Shown: piece after piece, positions 1 through 4,850 of the stretch
How positions within the stretch are numbered: position 1 is the stretch's first letter
Layout of the letters: each line of letters opens with the position of its first letter
Source of the DNA: Clostridiales bacterium
GTDB taxonomy: Bacteria; Bacillota; Clostridia; Lutisporales; Lutisporaceae
Assembly (NCBI GenBank): GCA_012522255.1
Contig: JAAYKT010000193.1
Location: 1 to 9,634 of the forward strand
Length of the DNA: 9,634 bases
Direction of reading: 5' to 3'
Position numbers and translations under genes: made by a program
The notes under the pieces: generated by a model
Database searches by the model: none
The model's input: only the letters and a program-made list of their open reading frames with translations
What the model was told of the DNA's origin: nothing

Positions 1-1
1 G

Positions 2-157
2 GATAGAGAAGACATTGGTAAACTTTTGGAACATGCCGACGAAAATTTGGTGAACTATTTTATTGACAATGTTTCAAAAAGAACAGATATCAGCGCTGCA
101 GTGCTAAAAGAATTTTTAGAAAATGCAAAGATTTTTAGGAGCGATTTTAATGTATAG
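2..157 (+). CDS. 3' end of an unrecognised protein (partial)
   Basis: An open frame enters from the left edge and ends at TAG 155-157, giving about 51 C-terminal residues that begin DREDIGKLLEHADENL and end FRSDFNV. The composition is charged, helical and protein-like. I do not recognise the family with confidence. The DREDIGKLL stretch weakly recalls the C-terminal part of nucleotidyltransferase-type antitoxin proteins, but that is an impression and not a motif match. Its stop codon lies inside the start of the next gene (ATG at 150), an 8-base overlap typical of translationally coupled pairs. The N-terminal part, where diagnostic motifs would be, is outside the window. Confidence 0.6.
   Translation, partial: DREDIGKLLEHADENLVNYFIDNVSKRTDISAAVLKEFLENAKIFRSDFNV
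137..141 (+). promoter_or_regulatory. Shine-Dalgarno AGGAG that fixes the start at 150
   Basis: AGGAG at 137-141 is followed by an 8-base spacer and ATG at 150. It lies inside the coding region of the preceding gene. It favours the ATG at 150 over the upstream in-frame ATG at 123, which has no comparable site before it. Confidence 0.7.
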
Positions 158-494
158 AATTTTTTGCGAAAGTTTGGATAATTTTTTTGCCTTTAATAAA
201 GATGCGAAGGACGGCGAGTATAGGTTAAAAATTGCCCAGCCTCTTAAAGCACTTTCTGATATAGGTCTTTATAATGAATGGAAAGTAAAAAACACTGATA
301 AACATAAAGAAGTGAATAATCTTATTTATGAAATAAATAAAAATATAAATAAATATCCTACCTTTAGCACCTTTTCAAGCGACTTAAAGGGCTATGGTTA
401 TGAGTCCCGGTTCACTCATGGATTTGATAGAGAGGTTATTGAAGAACAATTAAAATTAATTGATACAATTCTAAAACTCCAATATTGGAATTAA
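150..494 (+). CDS. Small hypothetical protein, coupled to the preceding gene
   Basis: This 114-residue protein starts MYRIFCESLDNFFAF and ends LKLQYWN. An in-frame ATG at 123 would add nine residues, but the AGGAG at 137-141 points to 150. I see no signal peptide, membrane segment or catalytic motif. The sequence is charged and predicted mostly helical, with Lys/Asn-rich stretches around residues 45-70 and aromatic-rich ends. I have an unverified recollection of Clostridial hypothetical proteins with a similar MYRIFCES start and hydrophobic YW C-terminus, but know no function for them. The 8-base overlap with the upstream gene suggests co-translation and a shared function. A toxin-antitoxin pair is possible but unsupported by any motif. 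Confidence 0.75.
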   Translation: MYRIFCESLDNFFAFNKDAKDGEYRLKIAQPLKALSDIGLYNEWKVKNTDKHKEVNNLIYEINKNINKYPTFSTFSSDLKGYGYESRFTHGFDREVIEEQLKLIDTILKLQYWN

Positions 495-642
495 GACTAT
501 ACCTGGTTAACCGTACCGTGTTTAGCTCCTTCGGCTATTGCCCCCTGTATATTTATGACATAGTTTTACCTTATTTCGCAGGCAATATTTCATAATGCCG
601 TTTAAATCATTAGATGTGTTAGATTTGATAATATCCACACAT

Positions 643-1113
643 TCAATTAAACCATTCTTTTAACTTTATCAAATAATCAGGATCAAACTTGAATTTATCT
701 GCGGCTTTTATAATCCTTTCAAGATATTCGGGTCTAGGGTTTCCGGGGGAATCATCAATAGCAATATAGACTAATGCAGTGTGTTTAACTGTTGATTTTA
801 TGCAGTCTACATTAACTTCTTCCTTAAAATAAATTTTGGAGGCCACGCCTTCATAACTATCAAGAGATGTTTCATTATTAGAGGATATATTCCATAATAA
901 ACCTATAACATAATTATCTGGCTGTTTAATAATACTTGATACCCCACGACTGTTAATAATAAATCTATAGCCATCTAACCTTGCTTTTCCGTATAATTTA
1001 GCTTCAGGGCATCTTTTTGCCATTTGGATTTCATCCATATTTGAGCCGTATGCAAAATAAAGTCTTTTATTTGTTTCAGCAGCTATTTTTTTTGCTTCTT
1101 TAATTATTGCCAA
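643..1113 (-). CDS. Gamma-glutamylcyclotransferase (AIG2/GGCT-like) family protein
   Basis: The 156-residue product carries the glycine-rich substrate loop YGSN (residues 22-25, in LYFAYGSNM) and the acidic LDSYEGV segment, where Glu88 matches the general acid/base Glu of the GGCT fold. It ends with the helix PDYLIKLKEWF. Family members release 5-oxoproline from gamma-glutamyl peptides or amines; the bacterial substrate is usually unknown, so no specific reaction is assigned. Length is normal for the family. The start is uncertain: TTG at 1113 is the only ordinary start codon before the essential YGSN loop, and no Shine-Dalgarno site precedes it. The reading frame stays open upstream to a stop at about 1210-1212. 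The 15 or so residues before KRLYFAYGSNM are not typical of the family, so the 5' end may be rearranged. It stands alone on the minus strand. Confidence 0.85.
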   Translation of the reverse strand: MAIIKEAKKIAAETNKRLYFAYGSNMDEIQMAKRCPEAKLYGKARLDGYRFIINSRGVSSIIKQPDNYVIGLLWNISSNNETSLDSYEGVASKIYFKEEVNVDCIKSTVKHTALVYIAIDDSPGNPRPEYLERIIKAADKFKFDPDYLIKLKEWFN

Positions 1114-1315
1114 TATAAAAAAAGAGGACTTATTTATTGCAGAAAAAGTGGCGACAAATGTATATAATAGGCATATTTGGCTACGGGGGATAAGAAGAAT
1201 ACGCGAATATTATAAAAACTATAAATCCCAACGGGAGTTTATAATAAGGCAGAGATACCATTACGTTAAAAGGGAACAAAAAAAAAGAGTAGGAGGCTTT
1301 TTACAATCTTGTTAA
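1112..1315 (+). other. Open frame without a start, possible gene remnant
   Basis: A plus-strand frame reads through this segment to TAA 1313-1315. It encodes a strongly basic, Arg/Tyr-rich sequence (for example VYNRHIWLRGIRRIREYYKN, then IIRQRYHYVKREQKK). There is no ATG, GTG or TTG with a ribosome site at a sensible place, and the frame continues backwards as antisense to the cyclotransferase gene. The composition could be the C-terminal tail of a lost DNA-binding or mobile-element protein, but I recognise no family. It may be chance. Confidence 0.25.
1208..1243 (-). terminator. Possible minus-strand hairpin terminator
   Basis: The segment 1220-1243 folds as TATAAATCCC / GGGA(G)TTTATA with a 3-base AAC loop and one bulged G. 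On the minus strand the stem is followed by GTTTTTAT, as in a weak rho-independent terminator; on the plus strand no T-run follows. No minus-strand gene is seen to its right that it would serve. It may be a leftover of a lost gene, or a leader structure upstream of the cyclotransferase. Confidence 0.35.
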
Positions 1316-1417
1316 ATTTCGTTATAAATCTTCACATGGCCAAAATATAATGGTATAGTATTTTTAGGAATAAAATATAATGCAAATATCTGCAAAGTAG
1401 AAAGAAAGGTGAAAGTC

Positions 1418-1541
1418 ATGTTCGTTGTGGATAGTCTTTTTAGACAAATAGAAGAAGGTATATCCTGTTGACCGAATCCTTCCAAAGACTATGTATATTT
1501 TGGAACAATCTTTGGAGGAACTATGTGCAAATGATGATTAA
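1418..1541 (+). pseudogene. Frameshifted small ORF upstream of the Fic gene
   Basis: ATG at 1418 has a fair ribosome site (AAAGGTG, 6-base spacer) and reads MFVVDSLFRQIEEG before TGA at 1469-1471. The +1 frame from about 1461 continues with protein-like sequence (PVDRILPKTMYILEQSLEEL, then CANDD) to TAA 1539-1541. Removing one base near 1460 would join the two into a roughly 40-residue acidic, amphipathic protein ending about 60 bases before the Fic start. I do not recognise it. It could be a decayed partner of the Fic gene or the remains of a longer gene. Two separate real ORFs are less likely, as the second half has no ribosome site. Confidence 0.4.
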
Positions 1542-1603
1542 AGGATAGCGTTTGCTTAGCGTAACCATTGAAAGCACGCAAATGTGAAAGGGGTAAAGTT
1601 GTC

Positions 1604-2260
1604 ATGGAAGCAAAGTATAATATGACCGTTGAACAAAATATCTTCGTTGCAAAACGTAATATCATAGACTATATATGGAAAAGTGCAAGATTAGAAGGTA
1701 TTGGAGTTACCTTTCCTGATACTGAAGCTATTTATAATGGTATAACCGTACCAAATATGAAAATAGATGATGTAATTGCTATAAACAATCTTAAGCATGC
1801 TTGGCAATTTGTTTTAAATACTATAGAGTATCCCATTGATTATTCTTATGTTTGTAAAATTAATCAACTAATAGGTGGCAATAATCTTATATATGAAGCA
1901 GGCTTTACAAGAAAAGTTCCCGTATCTATTGGTGGAACTACGTGGAAACCTGATTTACCCATAGAATCTATTATCAAAGAAGATATCAATGATATATCAA
2001 AAATCAAAGAGCCGACTGAAAGAGCTATATCATTAATGCTTTACCTAATGCGAAAACAGATATTTATTGATGGAAATAAAAGAACCGGCATGTTAGCTGC
2101 TAACCAGGTGATGATATCAAATGGATCAGGTATTATAGCTATTCCAATAAAAGATCAAAGAGACTTTACACAATTATTGGTAGAATTTTATGAAAGTAAT
2201 AAAACGGAAGAAATAAAAACTTTTATATACGATAAGTGTATAGATGGAATTAACTTCTAA
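1604..2260 (+). CDS. Fic/Doc-family protein with Gln at the catalytic His position
   Basis: The 218-residue product has the Fic fold signature at residues 152-162, QIFIDGNKRTG, where active enzymes have HxFx(D/E)GNGRxxR or the Doc-type HxFxxANKRT. The Asp-Gly-Asn anion-binding loop and Arg160 are kept, but the catalytic His is Gln152 and the second Gly is Lys159. Fic enzymes transfer AMP or another phosphate-containing group to protein Ser/Thr/Tyr. Without His the usual deprotonation is not possible, so the activity may be altered or absent. Residues 27-32 (SARLEG) match the (S/T)xxxE(G/N) inhibitory helix; placed N-terminal to the core this is class II architecture. ATG 1604 is chosen over TTG 1568 because GAAAGGGG at 1586-1593 sits 10 bases before it. 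It stands alone, with a broken small ORF upstream. Confidence 0.9.
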   Translation: MEAKYNMTVEQNIFVAKRNIIDYIWKSARLEGIGVTFPDTEAIYNGITVPNMKIDDVIAINNLKHAWQFVLNTIEYPIDYSYVCKINQLIGGNNLIYEAGFTRKVPVSIGGTTWKPDLPIESIIKEDINDISKIKEPTERAISLMLYLMRKQIFIDGNKRTGMLAANQVMISNGSGIIAIPIKDQRDFTQLLVEFYESNKTEEIKTFIYDKCIDGINF

Positions 2261-2592
2261 AAAGTTGGTCTCGTGGATGTCCATAAATAACTTTGAAAGC
2301 ATAGGTTATTTGTTTGCTTGTTATGAATTTTCTTGATACCTTTTTTACTAAAATGGTGAGTCTTATTTTAGAACCTCATAGTGAGTCCACATACGAATAA
2401 TTTCACTAATTCCTTCATATTCCACCATCAACTTGTATTTTTTCACCATAAACTTGAGGCCAGAGTCTAATTTGCTTTTAAAATTGAGGTTTTTTGCGGA
2501 GACAGTAATTAGATAAAAAGACATGCTTCACTAAGTTTTTAACTATTTAATTTTACTCTAAATAATGTAAAGAAGATAGAGGAGTTGAGAGC
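2261..2592 (+). other. Gene-free AT-rich spacer
   Basis: No convincing gene is visible between the Fic stop and the nucleotidyltransferase GTG. The segment contains a 13-base direct repeat (2423-2435 and 2444-2456), a 28-codon minus-strand ORF (2363-2449) without a ribosome site, and AT-rich stretches near 2559-2566 that could serve as a -10 box for the downstream gene, though no good -35 is seen. No clear terminator for the Fic gene was found. Confidence 0.6.
2423..2456 (+). repeat. 21-bp-period imperfect direct repeat
   Basis: CACCATCAACTTG (2423-2435) and CACCATAAACTTG (2444-2456) differ at one base. Their start-to-start distance is 21 bases, two helical turns. They lie about 140 bases before the nucleotidyltransferase gene, too far for a simple operator. 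Confidence 0.45.
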
Positions 2593-2913
2593 GTGGCTTC
2601 TTTTGAAACTAGAGAACGAATAGAGAAAATAGCTAAGGATTTTGGGAGACTTGTACAAGAAGAATTAGATGTAAAATATATATATTTGTATGGGTCGTAT
2701 GTTAAAGGAACCCAAACAGAAGATAGCGATATTGATATTGCTGTAGTGGGAGATGATTTTTCAGGTGACCCAATAGCTGATACATTGATATTAATGAGAA
2801 TAAGAAGAAAAATAGACAACAGAATTGAGCCTAGACCATTTAAATCTTGTGACTTCAATTCTTTAAATCCATTTACAAAGGAAATAATAGAAACTGGGGT
2901 AATGATAATGTAA
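2593..2913 (+). CDS. MNT-type nucleotidyltransferase domain protein (MntA-like)
   Basis: The 106-residue protein is a minimal polymerase-beta-fold nucleotidyltransferase. It has GS (34-35), ten residues, then DID (46-48), the exact GSX10DXD signature. Asp46 and Asp48 would bind the metal, and RIEPRPF (residues 77-83) may supply the third carboxylate at Glu79. Proteins of this size usually pair with a HEPN RNase; MntA antitoxins of the MNT-HEPN module AMPylate the HEPN toxin. GTG 2593 is the start because AGGAG at 2580-2584 lies 8 bases upstream. No HEPN gene adjoins it: upstream is gene-free DNA and downstream is a decayed phosphoesterase. It may be an orphan antitoxin, or one of the solitary minimal nucleotidyltransferases seen in Firmicutes. 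The family is clear; the role is inferred. Confidence 0.88.
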   Translation: MASFETRERIEKIAKDFGRLVQEELDVKYIYLYGSYVKGTQTEDSDIDIAVVGDDFSGDPIADTLILMRIRRKIDNRIEPRPFKSCDFNSLNPFTKEIIETGVMIM

Positions 2914-2930
2914 ACATAGGAAGGTGTATT

Positions 2931-3029
2931 ATGATGATTATAAGGCAATTCAAACCCTTCCAAAGCAAACGATTCGCTAAAAAGTATAAAAGCGACATAT
3001 GGTGTATATGCAAGTCTGGGAAATCATGA
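2931..3029 (+). other. Short ORF with ribosome site at a gene-decay junction
   Basis: AGGAAGG at 2918-2924 is followed after 6 bases by ATG 2931 and a 32-codon frame (MMIIRQFKPFQ onward, basic) ending TGA 3027-3029. Most of it overlaps, in another frame, the recognisable metallophosphoesterase coding sequence, so the peptide is probably not a natural product. The good initiation site 17 bases after the nucleotidyltransferase stop may be all that remains of a partner gene whose body was replaced. Confidence 0.3.
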
Positions 3030-3293
3030 CGGGGGAAATACTTTTAACGGAATGATGCAATTCTTTGAGAAAAGCAATATAAGACTTCTCAATTATGAAC
3101 ATGTTATTATTAATTACAAGCTTTTTTTGATTGATGGGGTAGACCCATCACCAACTGAAGGCTTTAGAGGTCTAAAACGAAAAAGTTTACGGATGCTCTT
3201 ACTTTAATAGGTGATAAAAAAATGCCTATTGTCGTTATGGATCACACCTCTGTTAAGCTGCTCATCGGGAAAAAGCTCGGAATTCCCCAATAA
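2944..3293 (+). pseudogene. Decayed calcineurin-like metallophosphoesterase (truncated, frameshifted)
   Basis: The first frame (2944-3207) encodes LKSIKATYGVYASLGNHDGG, carrying the GNHD metal-binding motif. It continues through FFEKSNIRLLNYEHVII and LFLIDGVDPSPTEGF, the spacing of YkuE-like phosphodiesterases. Near 3170-3185 the match moves to another frame (KKFTDALTLIGDKKMPIVVM followed by DHT), ending at TAA 3291-3293. The N-terminal GDxxD block and the C-terminal GHTHxGQ block are both missing, and no start codon belongs to the frame. The family hydrolyses phosphomonoesters or diesters with two metals; this copy lacks most ligands and cannot be active. The assignment rests on recalled family consensus, and I am confident it is a remnant. 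Confidence 0.8.
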
Positions 3294-3352
3294 TTGGAAT
3301 AACCTTTAAATATCCTTTGCCATCATAGCAAATTGCTTAGGGTAAAAAAGTA

Positions 3353-3381
3353 TTGTAAAAGTAAAATCAATATGATATCAT
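3353..3381 (+). promoter_or_regulatory. Candidate promoter of the SPFH-RHH operon
   Basis: TTGTAA (3353-3358) and TATCAT (3376-3381) are separated by 17 bases and resemble sigma-A -35 and -10 boxes, with 4 of 6 and 5 of 6 matches. The distance to the SPFH start allows a leader of roughly 25 bases. The -10 box lies inside the first of two tandem palindromic repeats. Confidence 0.55.
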
Positions 3382-3393
3382 AATGGTATCATA
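3372..3393 (+). repeat. Two tandem 11-bp near-palindromes, possible operator
   Basis: ATGATATCATA (3372-3382) is followed directly by ATGGTATCATA (3383-3393), with one base different. The first ten bases of copy one form a perfect palindrome. The 11-base period equals one helical turn, and the pair covers the candidate -10 box and the expected transcription start. This arrangement suits a cooperative ribbon-helix-helix repressor, and such a protein is encoded at 4439-4615. Binding is inferred. Confidence 0.55.
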
Positions 3394-3411
3394 AAAATAA
3401 AAGGGGGCTAA

Positions 3412-4437
3412 ATGATGGAAGAAAAGGCTTTAAAGGCAAAGGCCGGAATGCCAATGCTTATTTTATTTATTTTGCTATATATAGCAGCAATCGGGTCAGT
3501 TATTTTAGGTGCGTCCATAGTAGATACCCTGGGCACCGCAGGCACAGTGCTTATAATTGCCGGGGCACTATGGATTGTGCTTGGGTTCATTTTTTTCTTT
3601 GGGCTAAAGGTTATAAAACCTCAGGAGGCATTGGTATTGACATTATTCGGGAAGTATGTCGGCACCATAAAAGAAGCCGGATTTTATTTCGTACATCCAT
3701 TTTCCGTTGCAGTTAATCCGGCATCCAAAACAAAATTAGGCCAAAGCGGAGATGTGGACAGCGGACCCAGTTCCAAGTTCTTTATTTCTACCGGAACCGG
3801 TGCTGTTCAGACAGAAAGGTCTAATAAAAAAATTTCTCTGAAAATCATGACATTGAATAACAGCAAACAAAAAGTCAATGATGTTTTAGGAAATCCTGTG
3901 GAGATTGGCATCGCTGTTATGTGGAAAGTTGTTGATACGGCAAAAGCGGTCTTTAATGTAGATAATTTTAAAGAATATCTTTCCCTTCAATGCGATAGCG
4001 CCGTCAGAAATATCGTCCGCATATATCCTTATGATATCGTGCCGGGTGTCGATACTACAGGCGACGGTGAGCCGGATGAAGGAAGTCTGAGAGGTTCCAG
4101 TGCCATAGTGGCGCAGCGGATTCTTGAAGAAATACAATCGAAGGTTAAGGATGCCGGGATTGAAATTATAGAAGCCCGTATTACTTACCTCGCTTATGCA
4201 CCTGAGATAGCTGCAGTAATGCTGCAAAGACAACAAGCCAGCGCAATAATAGATGCCAGAAAAATGATTGTGGATGGTGCCGTAGGTATGGTGGAAATGG
4301 CCTTAGATAAGCTGAATGAAAATGATATTGTTAAGTTGGATGAGGAACGAAAAGCCGCAATGGTATCAAACCTGCTTGTCGTTCTCTGCGGCAATAAAGA
4401 TGCCCAACCCATCTTAAACAGCGGTAGTTTGTATTAA
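3412..4437 (+). CDS. SPFH/band 7 domain membrane protein
   Basis: The 341-residue protein has two hydrophobic segments (about 13-34 and 42-65), then an SPFH domain beginning GLKVIKPQEALVLTLFGKYV (64-83). It continues with the core segments VNDVLGNPVEIGIAVMWKVV and TAKAVFNVDNFKEYL, and ends with a helical region (AYAPEIAAVMLQRQQASAII onward) and PILNSGSLY. SPFH proteins oligomerise at membranes as scaffolds or microdomain organisers; the client here is unknown. A Gly/Ser-rich insertion (about 104-139) and an EF-hand-like loop DTTGDGEPD (214-222) lie within the domain. ATG 3412 has GGGGG (3403-3407) 4 bases upstream; ATG 3415 is an equally good start with better spacing. The next gene begins one base after its stop. 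Length and both ends fit an intact family member. Confidence 0.92.
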   Translation: MMEEKALKAKAGMPMLILFILLYIAAIGSVILGASIVDTLGTAGTVLIIAGALWIVLGFIFFFGLKVIKPQEALVLTLFGKYVGTIKEAGFYFVHPFSVAVNPASKTKLGQSGDVDSGPSSKFFISTGTGAVQTERSNKKISLKIMTLNNSKQKVNDVLGNPVEIGIAVMWKVVDTAKAVFNVDNFKEYLSLQCDSAVRNIVRIYPYDIVPGVDTTGDGEPDEGSLRGSSAIVAQRILEEIQSKVKDAGIEIIEARITYLAYAPEIAAVMLQRQQASAIIDARKMIVDGAVGMVEMALDKLNENDIVKLDEERKAAMVSNLLVVLCGNKDAQPILNSGSLY

Positions 4438-4438
4438 A

Positions 4439-4615
4439 ATGAGTGAAACAAAAAAGCAAATTCCACTACGCCTATCAAAAAAGTTATATAGTGAAATTGC
4501 GGCCTGGGCTGAGGATGATTTCCGCTCTATAAATGGGCAGATAGAGTATCTTCTCACTGAATGTGTGCGGAAAAGAAAAAAGAAAACTGAAGATAAAGGG
4601 GAAGATGATAACTGA
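4439..4615 (+). CDS. Arc-family ribbon-helix-helix DNA-binding protein
   Basis: A 58-residue protein missed by simple length cut-offs. KQIPLRLSKKLYSEI (6-20) gives the DNA-contacting beta strand followed by helix A. AEDDFRSINGQIEYLLTECV (24-43) gives the turn and helix B, a standard Arc/MetJ fold. A Lys/Arg run and acidic tail (44-58) follow. RHH proteins dimerise so that paired strands enter the DNA major groove, and they usually repress transcription. Its ATG lies one base after the SPFH TAA, so the two are co-transcribed and probably translationally coupled; its own ribosome site is weak. The tandem repeats at 3372-3393 over the operon's -10 box are the obvious candidate autoregulatory operator (inference). 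The fold is clear, the target is not proven. Confidence 0.88.
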   Translation: MSETKKQIPLRLSKKLYSEIAAWAEDDFRSINGQIEYLLTECVRKRKKKTEDKGEDDN

Positions 4616-4682
4616 CAACACGGAAATTGAAGCATCAACAAACGGTTTGATCTCCTCAATAATTTATATAAAAACATATAAG

Positions 4683-4716
4683 AACCGGTACCTGACAGGT
4701 ACCGGCTACTTTTTTC
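4683..4716 (+). terminator. Rho-independent terminator of the SPFH-RHH operon
   Basis: CCGGTACCTG (4685-4694) and CAGGTACCGG (4696-4705) are perfect inverted repeats around one A, effectively an 8-bp GC-rich stem with a 5-base TGACA loop. CTAC and then TTTTTT (4710-4715) follow. It ends the two-gene operon and insulates the efflux operon downstream. Confidence 0.9.
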
Positions 4717-4741
4717 TTCCTGTTTTCTGAGCATTTCACAT

Positions 4742-4792
4742 ATTTCCGGTATATTCATTGCACGTTTAAAGTTGCATATAAATTTCTGATAT
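4742..4792 (+). repeat. Repeated 11-mer ATTTCYGRTAT upstream of the efflux operon
   Basis: ATTTCCGGTAT (4742-4752) and ATTTCTGATAT (4782-4792) match at nine of eleven positions and start 40 bases apart, close to four helical turns. The second abuts the expected -35 position of the promoter at 4813-4818. They could be sites for a regulator, or chance in AT-rich DNA. Confidence 0.3.
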
Positions 4793-4818
4793 GAAAACCG
4801 ATGGTCATAGGTTATAAT
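4790..4818 (+). promoter_or_regulatory. Candidate promoter of the efflux operon
   Basis: TATAAT at 4813-4818 is a perfect -10 box, giving a leader of about 25 bases before ATG 4851. At the right distance upstream only TATGAA/ATGAAA is present, a poor -35 box, which may mean activator dependence (inference). Confidence 0.45.
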
Positions 4819-4850
4819 AAAGCTATGCAAAAAATGGGGGGCTTTTTAAA

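Noticed and set aside
595..645. ATGTGT/ACACAT inverted repeat after the cyclotransferase stop as its terminator
   Set aside because: The stem is short and AT-rich with a long loop, and no T-run follows on the minus strand.
1342..1382. Repeated 11-mer AAAATATAATG (1342-1352 and 1372-1382), each containing TATAAT, as tandem promoters
   Set aside because: No acceptable -35 box lies at the right distance before either copy, and such 11-mers are common by chance in DNA this AT-rich.
1472..1535. Frame reading YFGTIFGGTMCK, reminiscent of hotdog thioesterases
   Set aside because: It is too short, ends in two stops, and the overlapping +1 frame (PVDRILPKTMYILEQSLEEL) is longer and more protein-like.
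2363..2449. 28-codon minus-strand ORF in the spacer
   Set aside because: No ribosome site, no recognisable motif, and the length is within chance expectation.
2553..2963. Minus-strand ORF of 136 codons across the nucleotidyltransferase gene
   Set aside because: It is the antisense shadow of a gene with a clear GSX10DXD motif and a good ribosome site on the plus strand.
3321..3345. AGCAAATTGCT near-palindrome before the SPFH promoter as a terminator or operator
   Set aside because: The arms are only 5 bases, there is no T-run, and no second copy was found.
4414..4830. Minus-strand ORF of 138 codons across the RHH gene and terminator
   Set aside because: It runs through a strong plus-strand terminator and opposite a convincing Arc-type gene; the translated composition is not protein-like.
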